In this document: piece by piece, positions 35,410-44,870 of the stretch
Position numbering within the stretch: position 1 is the stretch's first letter
Layout: each line of letters begins with the position of its first letter
Source: Chelydra serpentina
Lineage: Eukaryota; Chordata; Testudines; Chelydridae
DNA length: 64,000 nt
Direction: 5' to 3'
Assembly (NCBI GenBank): GCA_037349315.1
Contig: JBAIAC010000027.1
Coordinates: 10,545,501-10,609,500 of the forward strand
The notes under the pieces: generated by a model
Told to the model about the DNA's origin: nothing
What the model saw: the letters and a program-made list of their open reading frames with translations, nothing else
Databases searched by the model: none
Made by a program: the position numbers and the translations under genes

Positions 35410-35595
35410 CCCAGATTCCGCAAAGCACTTAAGCAACATGCTTAAATCTAAGCACATGCTTAAGTCCCACTGACTTCAGTGAAACATATGATAATATTAA
35501 AAATTAAAACGGTCCCTTCTGGTCTTGAAATATGTGACTATGAAGTGCTTTGTTGAATAGGGATGGGTTGAAGCATGTGCTTTGCTGAAACAGGG
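35410..35595. repeat. 'GCTTAAG' palindromic repeat with a CR1-like tail inside
   Basis: The left arm GCAAAGCACTTAAGCAACAT and the right part GAAGTGCTTTGTTGAATAGG match in reverse complement. Between them, after TCCCACTGACTTCAGTGAAA, lies AACGGTCCCTTCTGGTCTTG followed by AAATATGTGACTATGAA, which looks like a short CR1 3' end. So a minimal CR1 tail may have inserted in the hairpin. Confidence 0.5.
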
Positions 35596-35698
35596 ACTTG
35601 GAAGATATGGCACATACAAAACACAAGAGAAGAGGGATGCAATCAAATATATACAGCCTTTACATAAATTAGCTTTTAAAAATCACTATAATTAGAAA

Positions 35699-35800
35699 AT
35701 CATAGAAGCACAGAACTGGAAGGGACCTCGAAAGGTCATCTAGTCCAGTCCCCTGCAGTCAAAGCAGGACTAAGTATTATCTAGACCAGGGATGGTCTAG
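35699..35800 (-). mobile_element. CR1 LINE 3' tail, antisense
   Basis: ATCATAGAAGCACAGAACTG, GAAGGGACCTCGAAAGGTCA, TCTAGTCCAGTCCCCTGCAG is the reverse complement of the CR1 3' UTR. Only about 100 bp are present, a typical very short 5'-truncated insertion. Confidence 0.9.
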
Positions 35801-37309
35801 ATGTGTCCACCATCCAGACCCGCCCCTAGCCATATTAATCAGTGGGGCTCTTATAGGTGGAGCAGCAAATTCAGGCTTTGAAGAGGCATTTGGAGGAGGA
35901 GGAGGAGGAGAATGTTCCATGTGAAAGGGGCAATATGAAAGGCAGCACAGTTGTGTACATGAGACACTGACATGTGTAGATAGGGCTGATGTTATTGGCC
36001 AACCAGAGCAGGAGCCGTGATACGAATGCACTTGGGCGTACAGTCGCCGTCAGCCAAAGGGTTGCCGTATTCTCTTTTGCTGGAAATCTCACTGAGTATC
36101 AATGCGGTTTTCTATTTTGGGGAATGGACCTGCATAAGCATTTCACTTCCTAATGCAGTAAATCCCTCCACGTCTTCTACACTTACACACAGATGTCAAA
36201 TGTGAGGACTTCAGGCAAATCAGACACCAGATTTGGACATCAGTTGAAAACGTACCGCGGCCTTTCAGACTGTTCAGGCATCTTTTAATGAAATGACATT
36301 GAGGAAAAGGGAGAGAGCGAGGATTATGAGAATACAGTATTTTAACAGAATGATTCAAGGCTCCTTGTAGGGGGTTGTTTTGATATTATGGCATGGGGAT
36401 AATTTGCTTGCTCACAAGTGGGAAATATTACCAGTTAGCTCAGGCAAATTTCACTGGCTTTGCAATGACAGGTGCTCAAATGCCACTGGTTTTCTGTAGA
36501 ATCATGAGCAACAAACTGCTCTTTTTGTCTTTGAAAACTTTCCCCCACGTGCCCATTTAACAAACAGACATGAGAAATTGTATTAATGTTTGAGACACCA
36601 AAACGCTGCCCTCTTGTGGTTAAGCTAAAGATGGATTGACACAGGCTCTATTTGCTGAAGTATACATTCCTTACAGAACAAAACTTAGCCTTAATGTTAA
36701 CTATTCCATATGCTACCTAGCCAGAGGCAGGATGATCACCCAGAGCATGTATTTTTATCATGCAAATGAATGCTGTGGGTGCCTTGTGGTTGTTTTCCAT
36801 CTGTCCTGCCTGCTTAGGCTGTCCAGCTCTAGATCCCTCACAGCTGTTTACACCTCCCCCTCCCCATGATATGCAGTTGGAGAACACCTGCTAACAGGTG
36901 CCCTGCATCTGCCTTAAGTTGGCTTCCTATGGTACCTTTCTGTGTATTCCTCAGAAGGTAGCTGCAGTGACAAGTATCGCTATCCTTTTAGCCATTTTGT
37001 GATGAAAGATGGGGAGTTGTGATCATCCCAATTTATATCAAGCCCACTCCTCTGGATGTGAGTGAAAGTTAGGATAGATGGGTGGCAATCATAGCAGTCC
37101 AGCAGCAAACAATAAGAGGGATATTCTACAGCTGAAGGTTCTTATCAGACTAACAGAAATTAAAAGTTAATAAGGTATGTTTTGGGGAAACAAAATAGAA
37201 TAAGAGCACCATAAATAAGTCCACACTGCAACTAGATTTGCAGATCCCTACCTTTCTTGGCTTGGCTAACAAAACATTTCCTTCATTCATAATTAAAAAC
37301 ACATTGACA
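35801..37309. other. No gene seen; short GGA microsatellite
   Basis: A (GGA)n run is at about 35891-35912. The remaining sequence has no recognised repeat or exon. Confidence 0.5.
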
Positions 37310-37960
37310 CTCAAACATGAATAGAGCCATTTGGGAATTTTCCAATAAAACTTTTGGTCAAAATATGTTTATTCATCAAAACTGAAATGGTTTGAAAAAA
37401 AAAAAGGGGGATTGGTTTTGACAAATCTGGCTTGAAAAGTTTTGAAATTGACCAAGTCCTGTTTGAGAGAGAGAAGGTGGGTGAGGTAATATATTTTATT
37501 AGACCACCTTCTGTTGGAGAGAGAGACAAGCTTTCAAGCTTACACAGAGCTCTTCTTCAAGTCTGGGAAACACACACACACAGTTAAGTATTGTCCAATA
37601 AAATATATTACCTCACCCACCTTGTCTACAATACTCTGGGACCAACAGAGCTACAAACACCACTGCTTACAATGTCTTGTTGTGACATTGTAAATTACAC
37701 GTTTCATTTTTTGAAACAAAATTTTAGTTATCGCTACTAAAAAAGATTATACTTTCTAAGAGGTCAAAATCAAAATAAAATGTTTCAAAATGATCAAAGC
37801 AAAGTTTGACTGGCCTCATCTGAAAAAATTCAGATCAGTCTGAAAATCTGAGGTTTTTTACTTTCATCCAGTTTCAGGATAGGAAAACATTTCAAAAGTC
37901 TCAAAACTCTTGTGGGATGGGAAAATATTTCCCACCATCTCTAACTGTGAATGGCGGATA
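37310..37960. repeat. A/T-rich TTTTCA/TGAAAA repeat with an insertion
   Basis: Both 37310-37460 and 37680-37960 are made of short phrases such as GGTCAAAATATG, AAGTTTTGAAATTG, GTTTCATTTTTTGAAACAAA and AAATGTTTCAAAATGATC. Similar stretches are at 60600-60800 and 63700-63860. The two halves are separated by the hairpin element at about 37465-37670, suggesting that it inserted into this repeat. Composition alone could also explain the similarity. Confidence 0.4.
37474..37623. mobile_element. DNA-transposon-like hairpin element
   Basis: Arms 37474-37504 and 37593-37623 are 31 bp each and match at 30 positions in reverse complement, both containing GGTGGGTGAGGTAATATATT. The 88-bp spacer includes GACAAGCTTTCAAGCTTACA and an ACACACACAC tract. 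The near-perfect arms stand out against the decayed surroundings. Flanking GAGAGAGA and TACAATACTCTGGGACCAAC may belong to the same element, giving limits of about 37465-37670. Confidence 0.75.
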
Positions 37961-39631
37961 TTTGGGTTCATCTTTCTATTGGTCCACACACATTCATGTT
38001 AATTACTGGGGTTGTGATTGGAGAAAAATGGTGGGCTTGTTGGCTGCAAAAAAGGTGTGGTTTTTGGTTTGTGCCTGTGTAAACATAACCATATCTGCTG
38101 CACACACCAACATAAATAACCTGATATGAGGTTATATACATTATAGTCATGATGTTGCGTAGTATTGTATCTATATCATGTCCTCATTATATTTGTCTCT
38201 TCTCTTTTAGTGTACATTTCCTTTCATTTGAAAAGGAAAGTTTTAATTTTTAAAATATTGGTCTGAAAAGGAAGTTCTACAGAAAACTTTAGAGAGATAA
38301 AATTCAATTTTATAAAAAAAAAACCCACCACCCAAACACTATAAAATAGAGGTTTTAAGTGCTGAATACCAGCAAAGCACTGCAAGAGTTTTCTGATAGT
38401 GAATGTTTTTCCTGATTTCCGCCTCACACTGATCATTTTTCTCCTTTTAAGTGTGACAGAATACAAGCATAAGCCATGAATTCTTAAAATCATGACTGTA
38501 TAGAGCATACAACATTATTCAGCTCATGAATAACTCATAACTCATCAATAACTGCAGTGGAATCTTTATGCAAAGGTGATTCTCCCCCCACCCCATAACT
38601 TGTTTAAACACCAAACCTTTTCAAATTTCAGTGCTATATTTCAAATCCTGCATATAACTTGCTGATTCAGATACAGCTGCTGCCACAGCCATTCCTAAGG
38701 GCCTAATAAAAGCCTGAAAATACCCTGCACATCAATGAGTATGAAGCGTTGGTCCTAGGTAGTGGCACTCATGATTTCAAATACCTTTGCAATATTCTAT
38801 AGGTCTGTTTACTTTTATTCAAGTACTTATTCTTAAGAGTCTGATGTAAAGCCCATAGATGGAAAGATTCCTATTTGACTTCTAGTGACTTCAATGGCCT
38901 TTGGAATAGGACTTCCATGCATATTTATTTATGAAAGATAAAAGTGATATATCTATCAGAATACCATAAAGACGTCTGTCAGCTGCAGCTTCAGCTTTGC
39001 TCTTCGATACGGGACTGATCCTTGGAAGTAATTGAGAAAATGGCCATGGATTTCTGCAGTGCAGGATTAGGGTCTATGAGAGAAGATTGTGTAGCTACCA
39101 CAAACCATGGCTCATCATTACATACTTCATAAGCATACCAAAAAGCTAGTGCTCTGCTTTTCAGAGATGCTGAGCATCCACAAATACTACTGAAGGCAAT
39201 GGGTGCTAAAGGTCATTGGCCCCTTAACCGTAGAGAGGCAGCAAAGAGGAGTGGAGGAATAAAGAATATCTGGGGACTCCCAGAAACAGCCCAAATAATT
39301 AAGTGTAGAGACTTATTTCCCCAACTGTTACCCCAGTTATAATTTTTGGTTCCATCAACTCACTAGTCATTTTCCTGTGTTTGCTACATCTATGGCTTTG
39401 GGTCACATCTGAAATATTACATGGGGAAGAGACATTGCTTTGAAAGCTTCTGCGGTGTGGGTTATCATCTGACAATATCCAGGGATATGCAGACTGTACG
39501 ACATCCCGCATCATCGTACCAGTGAGAGCTGCATGAGATTAATCAGCATTTACTGGTGATTTTCAGCTCCAGAGAAGCACACTGGATGTTTCACCTCCAC
39601 CAGAAGAGAAAAGGAGAACAATTTTATCCCA
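37961..39631. other. No gene seen; one palindromic remnant
   Basis: At 38836-38912 GATGTAAAGCCCATAGATGG and ACTTCAATGGCCTTTGGAAT face each other as in 9397-9462. At 39150-39230 a CTTTTCAGAGATGCTGAGCA phrase is half of a 'TTTTCAAA' repeat. No exon recognised. Confidence 0.5.
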
Positions 39632-40415
39632 GGGGGAGGGATAGCAATGACCTTAGTAGTTTGAGCATTGGCCTGCTAAACCAAGGGTTGTGAGTCAGTG
39701 GCGTAGCCAGGTTCTAACACCAGGGGGAGCGAACACATAAGAAAAGGCACCACCCGACCCAACCTGGGTGAAAGAACCCAAGCCAGCAGCAGGACCCCTG
39801 CTGGCAGGAGCCTGTGAGGGGAATCAGAGTGGTGGCTGGCTGAGTTGCTCAGCCCGCCCTGCTCTGGGATCCCCCCCCCCCGCGGGCTCCTCCCAGCTGG
39901 GGTCTCTCAGCCAGCTGCTGGCTTGGGTTCTTTCACCCAGGCCAGCAGTGGGCTCTTGGTGGGGCCAGCGGCAGGACCCCTGCTGGCAGGAGCCCGCAGG
40001 GGGAATCCCAGAGCTAGGCGGGCTGAGCAGCTCAGCCAGCAGCCGCTCTATGATTCCCCCTGCAGGCTCCTGCCAGCAGGGGTCTCTTAGCCTGCTGCCA
40101 GTCTGGGTGAAAGAACCCAGGCCAGCAGCGGGCTCTTGGTGGGGCCAGCGGGGGATGTCGCTCCACCTCCGTCCAATCCGTATCCACCCTTTCAAAAATT
40201 AAAAAGGTGCCACTTTTGGAAAATGTGCTCAGGGGGAGCGGCCGCTCCCCCTGCTCCCCCCTCCCCAGCTACGCTACTGTTGTGAGTTCAGTCCTTCAGG
40301 TGGCCATTTAGGGATCTGAGGCAAAAATCTGTCAGGGACAGTACTTGGTCCTGCTAGTGTAGGCAGGGGACTGGACTCAATGACCTTTCAAGGTCTTTCC
40401 AGCTCTATGAGATAG
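39632..40415 (+). mobile_element. Cryptodiran-type tRNA-derived SINE, interrupted
   Basis: The left part starts GGGGGAGGGATAGC, with an A-box-like region (39641-39675, TAGTTTGAGCATTGG), then GCCTGCTAAACCAAGGGTTG. The B-box-like sequence GAGTTCAGTCC is split by the insertion: GAGT is at 39692-39695 and TTCAGTCC resumes after 40287. The rest reads AGGTGGCCATTTAGGGATCT, a TTGGTCCTGC-like and GGGGACTGGACTCAATGACC, and ends CTCTATGAG, a CR1-like tail. This tRNA-head/CR1-tail design is the known cryptodiran turtle SINE and is the best taxonomic marker in the window. Confidence 0.85.
39696..40279. mobile_element. Non-autonomous hAT-type DNA transposon, 584 bp
   Basis: Begins CAGTGGCGTAGCCAGG and ends CCCCAGCTACGCTACTG, near inverted complements, between perfect 8-bp duplications TTGTGAGT (39688-39695 and 40280-40287). 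The interior is GC-rich and folded: AAAGAACCCAAGCCAGCAGC (from about 39770) is answered by GCTGCTGGCTTGGGTTCTTT (to about 39935). A 30-bp unit beginning GGCCAGCAGTGGGCTCTTGG recurs about 180 bp later (near 39940 and 40121), so the interior is partly duplicated. Frames of 144 (+) and 123 (-) codons across it reflect this stop-poor GC-rich repeat and encode no transposase. Confidence 0.9.
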
Positions 40416-40929
40416 GTATATCTCCATATATTTACAGTAGCTATTCAAAGCCAGCATAATGGTGTAGGAATGTCCTTGATTACAAAAGATATATGCCACA
40501 ATGTGACTAAGAAGGAATCATTTTGCAGGATAACTGACTTTTTGCTTTTCCATAACAAGCTTAGTGACAGGTGGTGGATTGGGGTGGGGAAATGGGCCTG
40601 TACATTTTTATTTTGCTGTCCCTGCCAGTTTTCTACCTAAGACCCCCAGTGACACAAATAATATTCTCGTTACTTCCCAACTCTTGCAGTAAGAAGTTGA
40701 ATACCCACAGGGTCTCATGTTTTCTGTCCAAAGATGTCAGATAATTGAATAACGTGCCCAGGCTGACGAGACTACCAGCAACAATAGCATGTTTCACTAG
40801 GCAAGAGAAAGAATACCACTCTTGTTGCAGGCGACACCAGAAACTTCTGACCACTCAGGACGGCTACACAAGGGATAGACACCTGATTCAGGACATCATT
40901 CAAGTTCATCTTAGTCAGCAAAGCAGTTA
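40416..40929. other. No gene seen
   Basis: AT-rich with short frames on both strands only. Confidence 0.5.
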
Positions 40930-41049
40930 GGCCCTGACCCAGCAAGGTACTAAGCAAGTGCCTAAATTTAAGCCTGGGAGCAGTCCCCCTGACATCAGTG
41001 AGACTATTCCCATACATGATGTAAGCCATGTGACTTACTGAATTGAGGG
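40930..41049. repeat. Palindromic 'GGCCCTGA...' MITE-like repeat
   Basis: The left end GGCCCTGACCCAGCAAGGTA and the right end GTGACTTACTGAATTGAGGGC are inverted and imperfect. The centre is AGTCCCCCTGACATCAGTGA. The same family is seen at 18076-18140, 43591-43823, 45350-45470, 46050-46212, 55801-55929 and 61843-61978. Confidence 0.65.
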
Positions 41050-43263
41050 CTTTGTGGACAGAAGTCACTGTGCTGATATTGCACAAGCTTTCTTTAAAGC
41101 ATGGCTCTGCTCTGAAGAGTGCCTTTGTTCAAGTAGCATGTTCCTATACACCAGAGCTGCTGTTGGCAATCTGCCCCATCTGTTTCTCTCCCAGACTCCT
41201 AGAAGCTCCTACTTGCATAACAAAATTGGTAACCTAAAGCCTGATCCTTCACTCATTAGGTCAATGGCAGCACTCCCATTGAACTGGGTTCTAACTCCTA
41301 ATGATTTGGCTTCAGTATAAGAACCTAGACAGGAATTAAAAGAAAGCCTCTGAGAAAGCAAGTTCTTCTGAGATCTCCTGTCCAAAGTCAGACTCAAGAG
41401 ATAATAGCTAGCTCACATAAAGCTTGAATAAGCATCCTACTTTTGGCTGTTTAATTAACCTGAACCGATTGAGGTCCACTCATCACTGCACTTAAACTCT
41501 GTGGTGCCTATAGCCCTCTGACATAATGCATCTGAAGAACTCAGCCCTGAGCAAAGGATTCAGCAAAGCCCTTAAGCTCCCTTCATTTTGATGGCTTCAT
41601 TTGGCAGTTAAGCACATGCAGAAGGGCCCAATTTCATAAGGTACTTAAATGTGGGCCTAAATTTAAGCCAGGGCAACAATTGGTCACTACTGACTTGAGC
41701 TGGATTTGAATCACTGTATCCTACTACCACTCAATTTGGCTAAGACCCTTTCCCCCCTAGTCAATGGGATGACTAAGGAGAGACTCAGGCTTAAGTACCT
41801 TGCTGTGTCAAAGCCTAACTCCTTTGCTGCATAGGGACGGGGGTTTAAATGTTCTGCTGAACCAGGTGCCTATGTCACATCCTGGCCCTCTGTGTGGGGG
41901 AATTTCTTCCTAAGTCTTCAAAATCATGAAAGAAAAATCTGTTTTACAGGAAGCGCAGGTTTTGGGTGGGTAGGAAAAAAAAAGGCCGGCTTCCACTGAG
42001 AATATTTTCAAGTCTTATCTCTGCAGAGATAAGAGTCCTAAAATATTTATATGAAGAATTTCATGCTTCAGTGTGAATTCCATTGTAACACTCACAAGGA
42101 AGATATCTTTTTTCCCCCCCTCTCTCCTCAGCTCTGTCTCTCCATACACACAAAATAAACCGATAATATCCAGCTAGGCTGAATAAATTTAAAGCTACTG
42201 AGCTGAAGAATTACAATTGCCCAGAGAAAAGCACAGAGTGAAGCAACTTTTTTCTTTACAATGTAGGATGAGTAATGGAGCATAAATGTGGGACTTATGT
42301 CAGTCGGGCCATCACAGGAGCTCAAATACACATCTCCCAGAAGATGCCAGCTGGATTTGAGGATGGATGAATGTGTGTGTTAAACCTTAGGAAACAATAT
42401 AATTATCAGATGACAAAAATAAAGTAATCACAATGTGGACCTATCATACAACATAAAGAAATCAAACAATTGTAAGATACATAAATCGTATACTACATAC
42501 TAAGTGGTGTCAAGACCGTAAAGATGTTAAGTTCACTCCAAAAATGGGATATATTTCACACCAGACTGAAGTCTTGTCAGGTCTAGATTCTGCTCCCTGT
42601 ACTTGTGTTAGGTAAGGCAGTAGTTTACTCTGCAAGAAATTCCATGGAAATCAAGATGGTAGAGTGTGGCCTTAGAACTCCAGTCTTATTCTAGTGCATG
42701 TATAATAATAATCTTTACTTATAATTATTCCATCTGTCTGCTTTTTAATGCATGTTTTAATTAATGGGGCTACTTATGGCAAATGCTGAATTGGCAGAGT
42801 GGGGCTTTAAAGTGCTACTGCTATAAAACAAGCACAGCCCGGGGAATGGTAATGCAAGCTTGCTATCACACTGCTCTGCCAATGTGTCACTGATCCAGAG
42901 GGACCCCCTCTGGAGACAGGTCTCCATAGCCATTCAGTCCTCATTTTTTCTGAGGGCACTGCTAATTAGTTTACTAATTAGTGCCTCTTGCAGCAGTGGG
43001 TTTACAATGTTCAACTAAAACACAGACCGTGACCACCAGCTGGTTTCACACAAGCCAAAACCACCAACGAGGGCACTGAATTAGTCACTCCTGACCTGAG
43101 GGCTGCATCTGAATCCCACACCTAGAAATGAAAGGTGCACTATCCCACTAATTTTGTCCATCAAGGACTGCTCCCTGGTCTCCTCATGTTAACCTTTTGT
43201 TCATTTCTGATCATTTCTTGATTCCGTATTTTGTTTCGCTTGTTATATTTTAATGTATTCGCA
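41050..43263. other. No gene seen; decayed palindromic copies
   Basis: At 41240-41315 (CCTGATCCTTCACTCATTAG, CCCATTGAACTGGG) and 41545-41830 (CAGCAAAGCCCTTAAGCTCC, AGTTAAGCACATGCAGAAGG, GGTACTTAAATGTGGGCCTA) there are fragments of palindromic repeats. 41890-43260 is AT-rich and featureless to me. Confidence 0.5.
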
Positions 43264-43385
43264 GCTATTAAACATTTTAGATTGTGGTAATGGCTACAAG
43301 ACAACCAGATCAAGGCTTTGTTGTTCCAGGTGCTGTATAAACATGCAATCAATGACAGCCTTGCCCCAAAGGGCTTACAGTCTGA
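43264..43385 (-). repeat. Old L2/CR1-clade or MIR-like tail, antisense
   Basis: Contains GGTGCTGTATAAACATGCAA and CTTGCCCCAAAGGGCTTACA followed by GTCTGAAAG, parallel to 31370-31430. More diverged than that copy. Confidence 0.6.
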
Positions 43386-43590
43386 AAGACAGCACAAGGG
43401 AATGTATCAAGTCACTGTTAGAAATGATCTGAGCAGCAATTACTCTTCATACAGGAAGATTTTTCCCACATGAGTATTGCTTCACTTCAGCATTAAAGTT
43501 TTGCAAAAATTGCACTGCAACTATTTCACTCTTCCCTCTTTAGCATACACCCTTTTCCTGTCACATTTGAGCCCCGTCTCACTGCTTTCA

Positions 43591-43823
43591 GGCCTCAATT
43601 CAGCAAGGCTCTTAAGCACATGCCTAACTTTAAGCATGTGAGTACTCGCATTGGAGACGGGGGTGATTTTCAAAGTCACATGGGAATGAGACATCCAATA
43701 CCATTGAAAGTCACTAGGTGTTTGGCATGTAATTGCCATTTTTGCCTTTGAAAGTCTCCCACAAGGAATACCCATATGCTCAAATTAGGCACACGGTTAG
43801 TACTTTTGCTGAATTGGGGGCCA
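43591..43823. mobile_element. Palindromic repeat nested in a palindromic repeat
   Basis: The outer element has left half 43591-43658 (GGCCTCAATTCAGCAAGGCT, TTAAGCACATGCCTAACTTT) and right half about 43768-43823 (ACCCATATGCTCAAATTAGG, ACTTTTGCTGAATTGGGGGC), which are inverted to each other. Between them 43660-43765 starts GGGGGTGATTTTCAAAGTCA and ends GCCTTTGAAAGTCTCCCAC, itself an inverted pair of the 'TTTTCAAA' family with centre CCATTGAAAGTCA. The inner element thus sits at the symmetric centre of the outer one. Confidence 0.6.
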
Positions 43824-44392
43824 TGCTATTTGCAGGATGGAATTACTGTCTCCATGATCAGCTTAAAAACACTCAAAAGCTCAGGTTCAATTGCACACTA
43901 GCAATGTACGCCCCCATGCCTCCTCCCCAAATCAACAGTTAAGGACAGGTGCTAGGGGATACCAAGGCCTGATTTGGATTCACCCTCATTCCCCTGTCAC
44001 CACAATAAAGGACAGCAACAGCATTTCCCGCTCTGACTCTTGCTTACCCCTGGATCTCCTCTAATGGTGATGGGGGCTACAGCATTGAGAGGCAAGGTAG
44101 AGTAGCGTGAGGTTCTACCAACGTAAGCATACATCCCCTGGAGCTGGATAGAGCACAATGTCATAATGCCCCCGTCTTTTCCAGCCCTGGCCCACACCCA
44201 GCCACCTTCTTCTGTGCATCTACACAGGGTAGTCAGAGGGAGGAGGCTGCTGCAGATGCAGTTGACTCTCCTTTCCATGTGAAAAAGGGGGAAATACACA
44301 CTCACACAAATGGACATCTCTGTGTACAGGTCTAGGAAGCACAATCTTGCCTCCAAGCCAGATTTGTAATTGCTGCATTCAGCATCACAATG
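43824..44392. other. No gene seen
   Basis: The minus-strand frame 43997-44356 (119 codons) gives no recognisable product. Confidence 0.5.
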
Positions 44393-44403
44393 TCTAACTG
44401 ATT

Positions 44404-44516
44404 GAGGATCCTAAATCTCATTTTCGAGAGGGATTTAGGCATTTAGGAGTCAAAATTGCATCAGATTTCATGCCTAAATGCCTAAATCCCACTTGAAAAT
44501 GAGATTTAGGATCCTC
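44404..44516. repeat. Near-perfect 44-bp inverted repeat
   Basis: Arms 44404-44447 and 44473-44516 match at 42 of 44 positions in reverse complement, starting GAGGATCCTAAATCTCATTT and including GGGATTTAGGCATTTAGG. The spacer is 25 bp. Pairing may extend outward a few bases (TAACTGA...TCAGTTA). It is probably a MITE-type hairpin. The arms contain BamHI-type GGATCC palindromes. Its high arm identity suggests recent insertion or arm-to-arm conversion. Confidence 0.85.
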
Positions 44517-44633
44517 AGTTAGGTATTAAAACGCTGAGCACAGCAACGCCTACACATCTTTAAAAATCTGGACCCCAGTGCTGAATCCTGTAGTTCTTCC
44601 TTAATCAAGACTCCTGTCGCAGTAGGCTTAGGC

Positions 44634-44870
44634 AGGATGGTCTAGTGGCTAAGACTCTGGGACTCAGGAGACCCGACTTCAATTCCTGGCTCAGCCACAA
44701 GCTTCCCATGTTAATGTGGGCAGGTCACTGTGGGCTTATCCCAGAGTGGGACTTTTGCTGCACCGTAGTAGTGCCCACATGGCGAAGCTGGTGTGCTGTA
44801 GATTCACACCCTGGCTTTCCAGGCAGACAAGCAAAATGGGGTAATACCTCCCTTATCCTCAGGCCTATGA
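44634..44870 (+). repeat. MIR-like tRNA-derived SINE
   Basis: CAGGATGGTCTAGTGGCTAA, GACTCTGGGACTCAGGAGAC, CTTCAATTCCTGGCTCAGCC (B-box-like), TGTGGGCAGGTCACTGTGGG and CAAAATGGGGTAATACCTCC follow the MIR-like order. The core is diverged, and no 3' tail is recognised. Confidence 0.7.

Noticed and set aside
39632..39695. A functional tRNA gene
   Set aside because: The tRNA-like A-box and split B-box belong to the SINE. No cloverleaf can be drawn with the insertion present.
39768..40202. Long frames on both strands (144 and 123 codons) as genes
   Set aside because: They lie wholly inside the hAT-type element, come from its GC-rich internal repeats, and show no transposase motifs.
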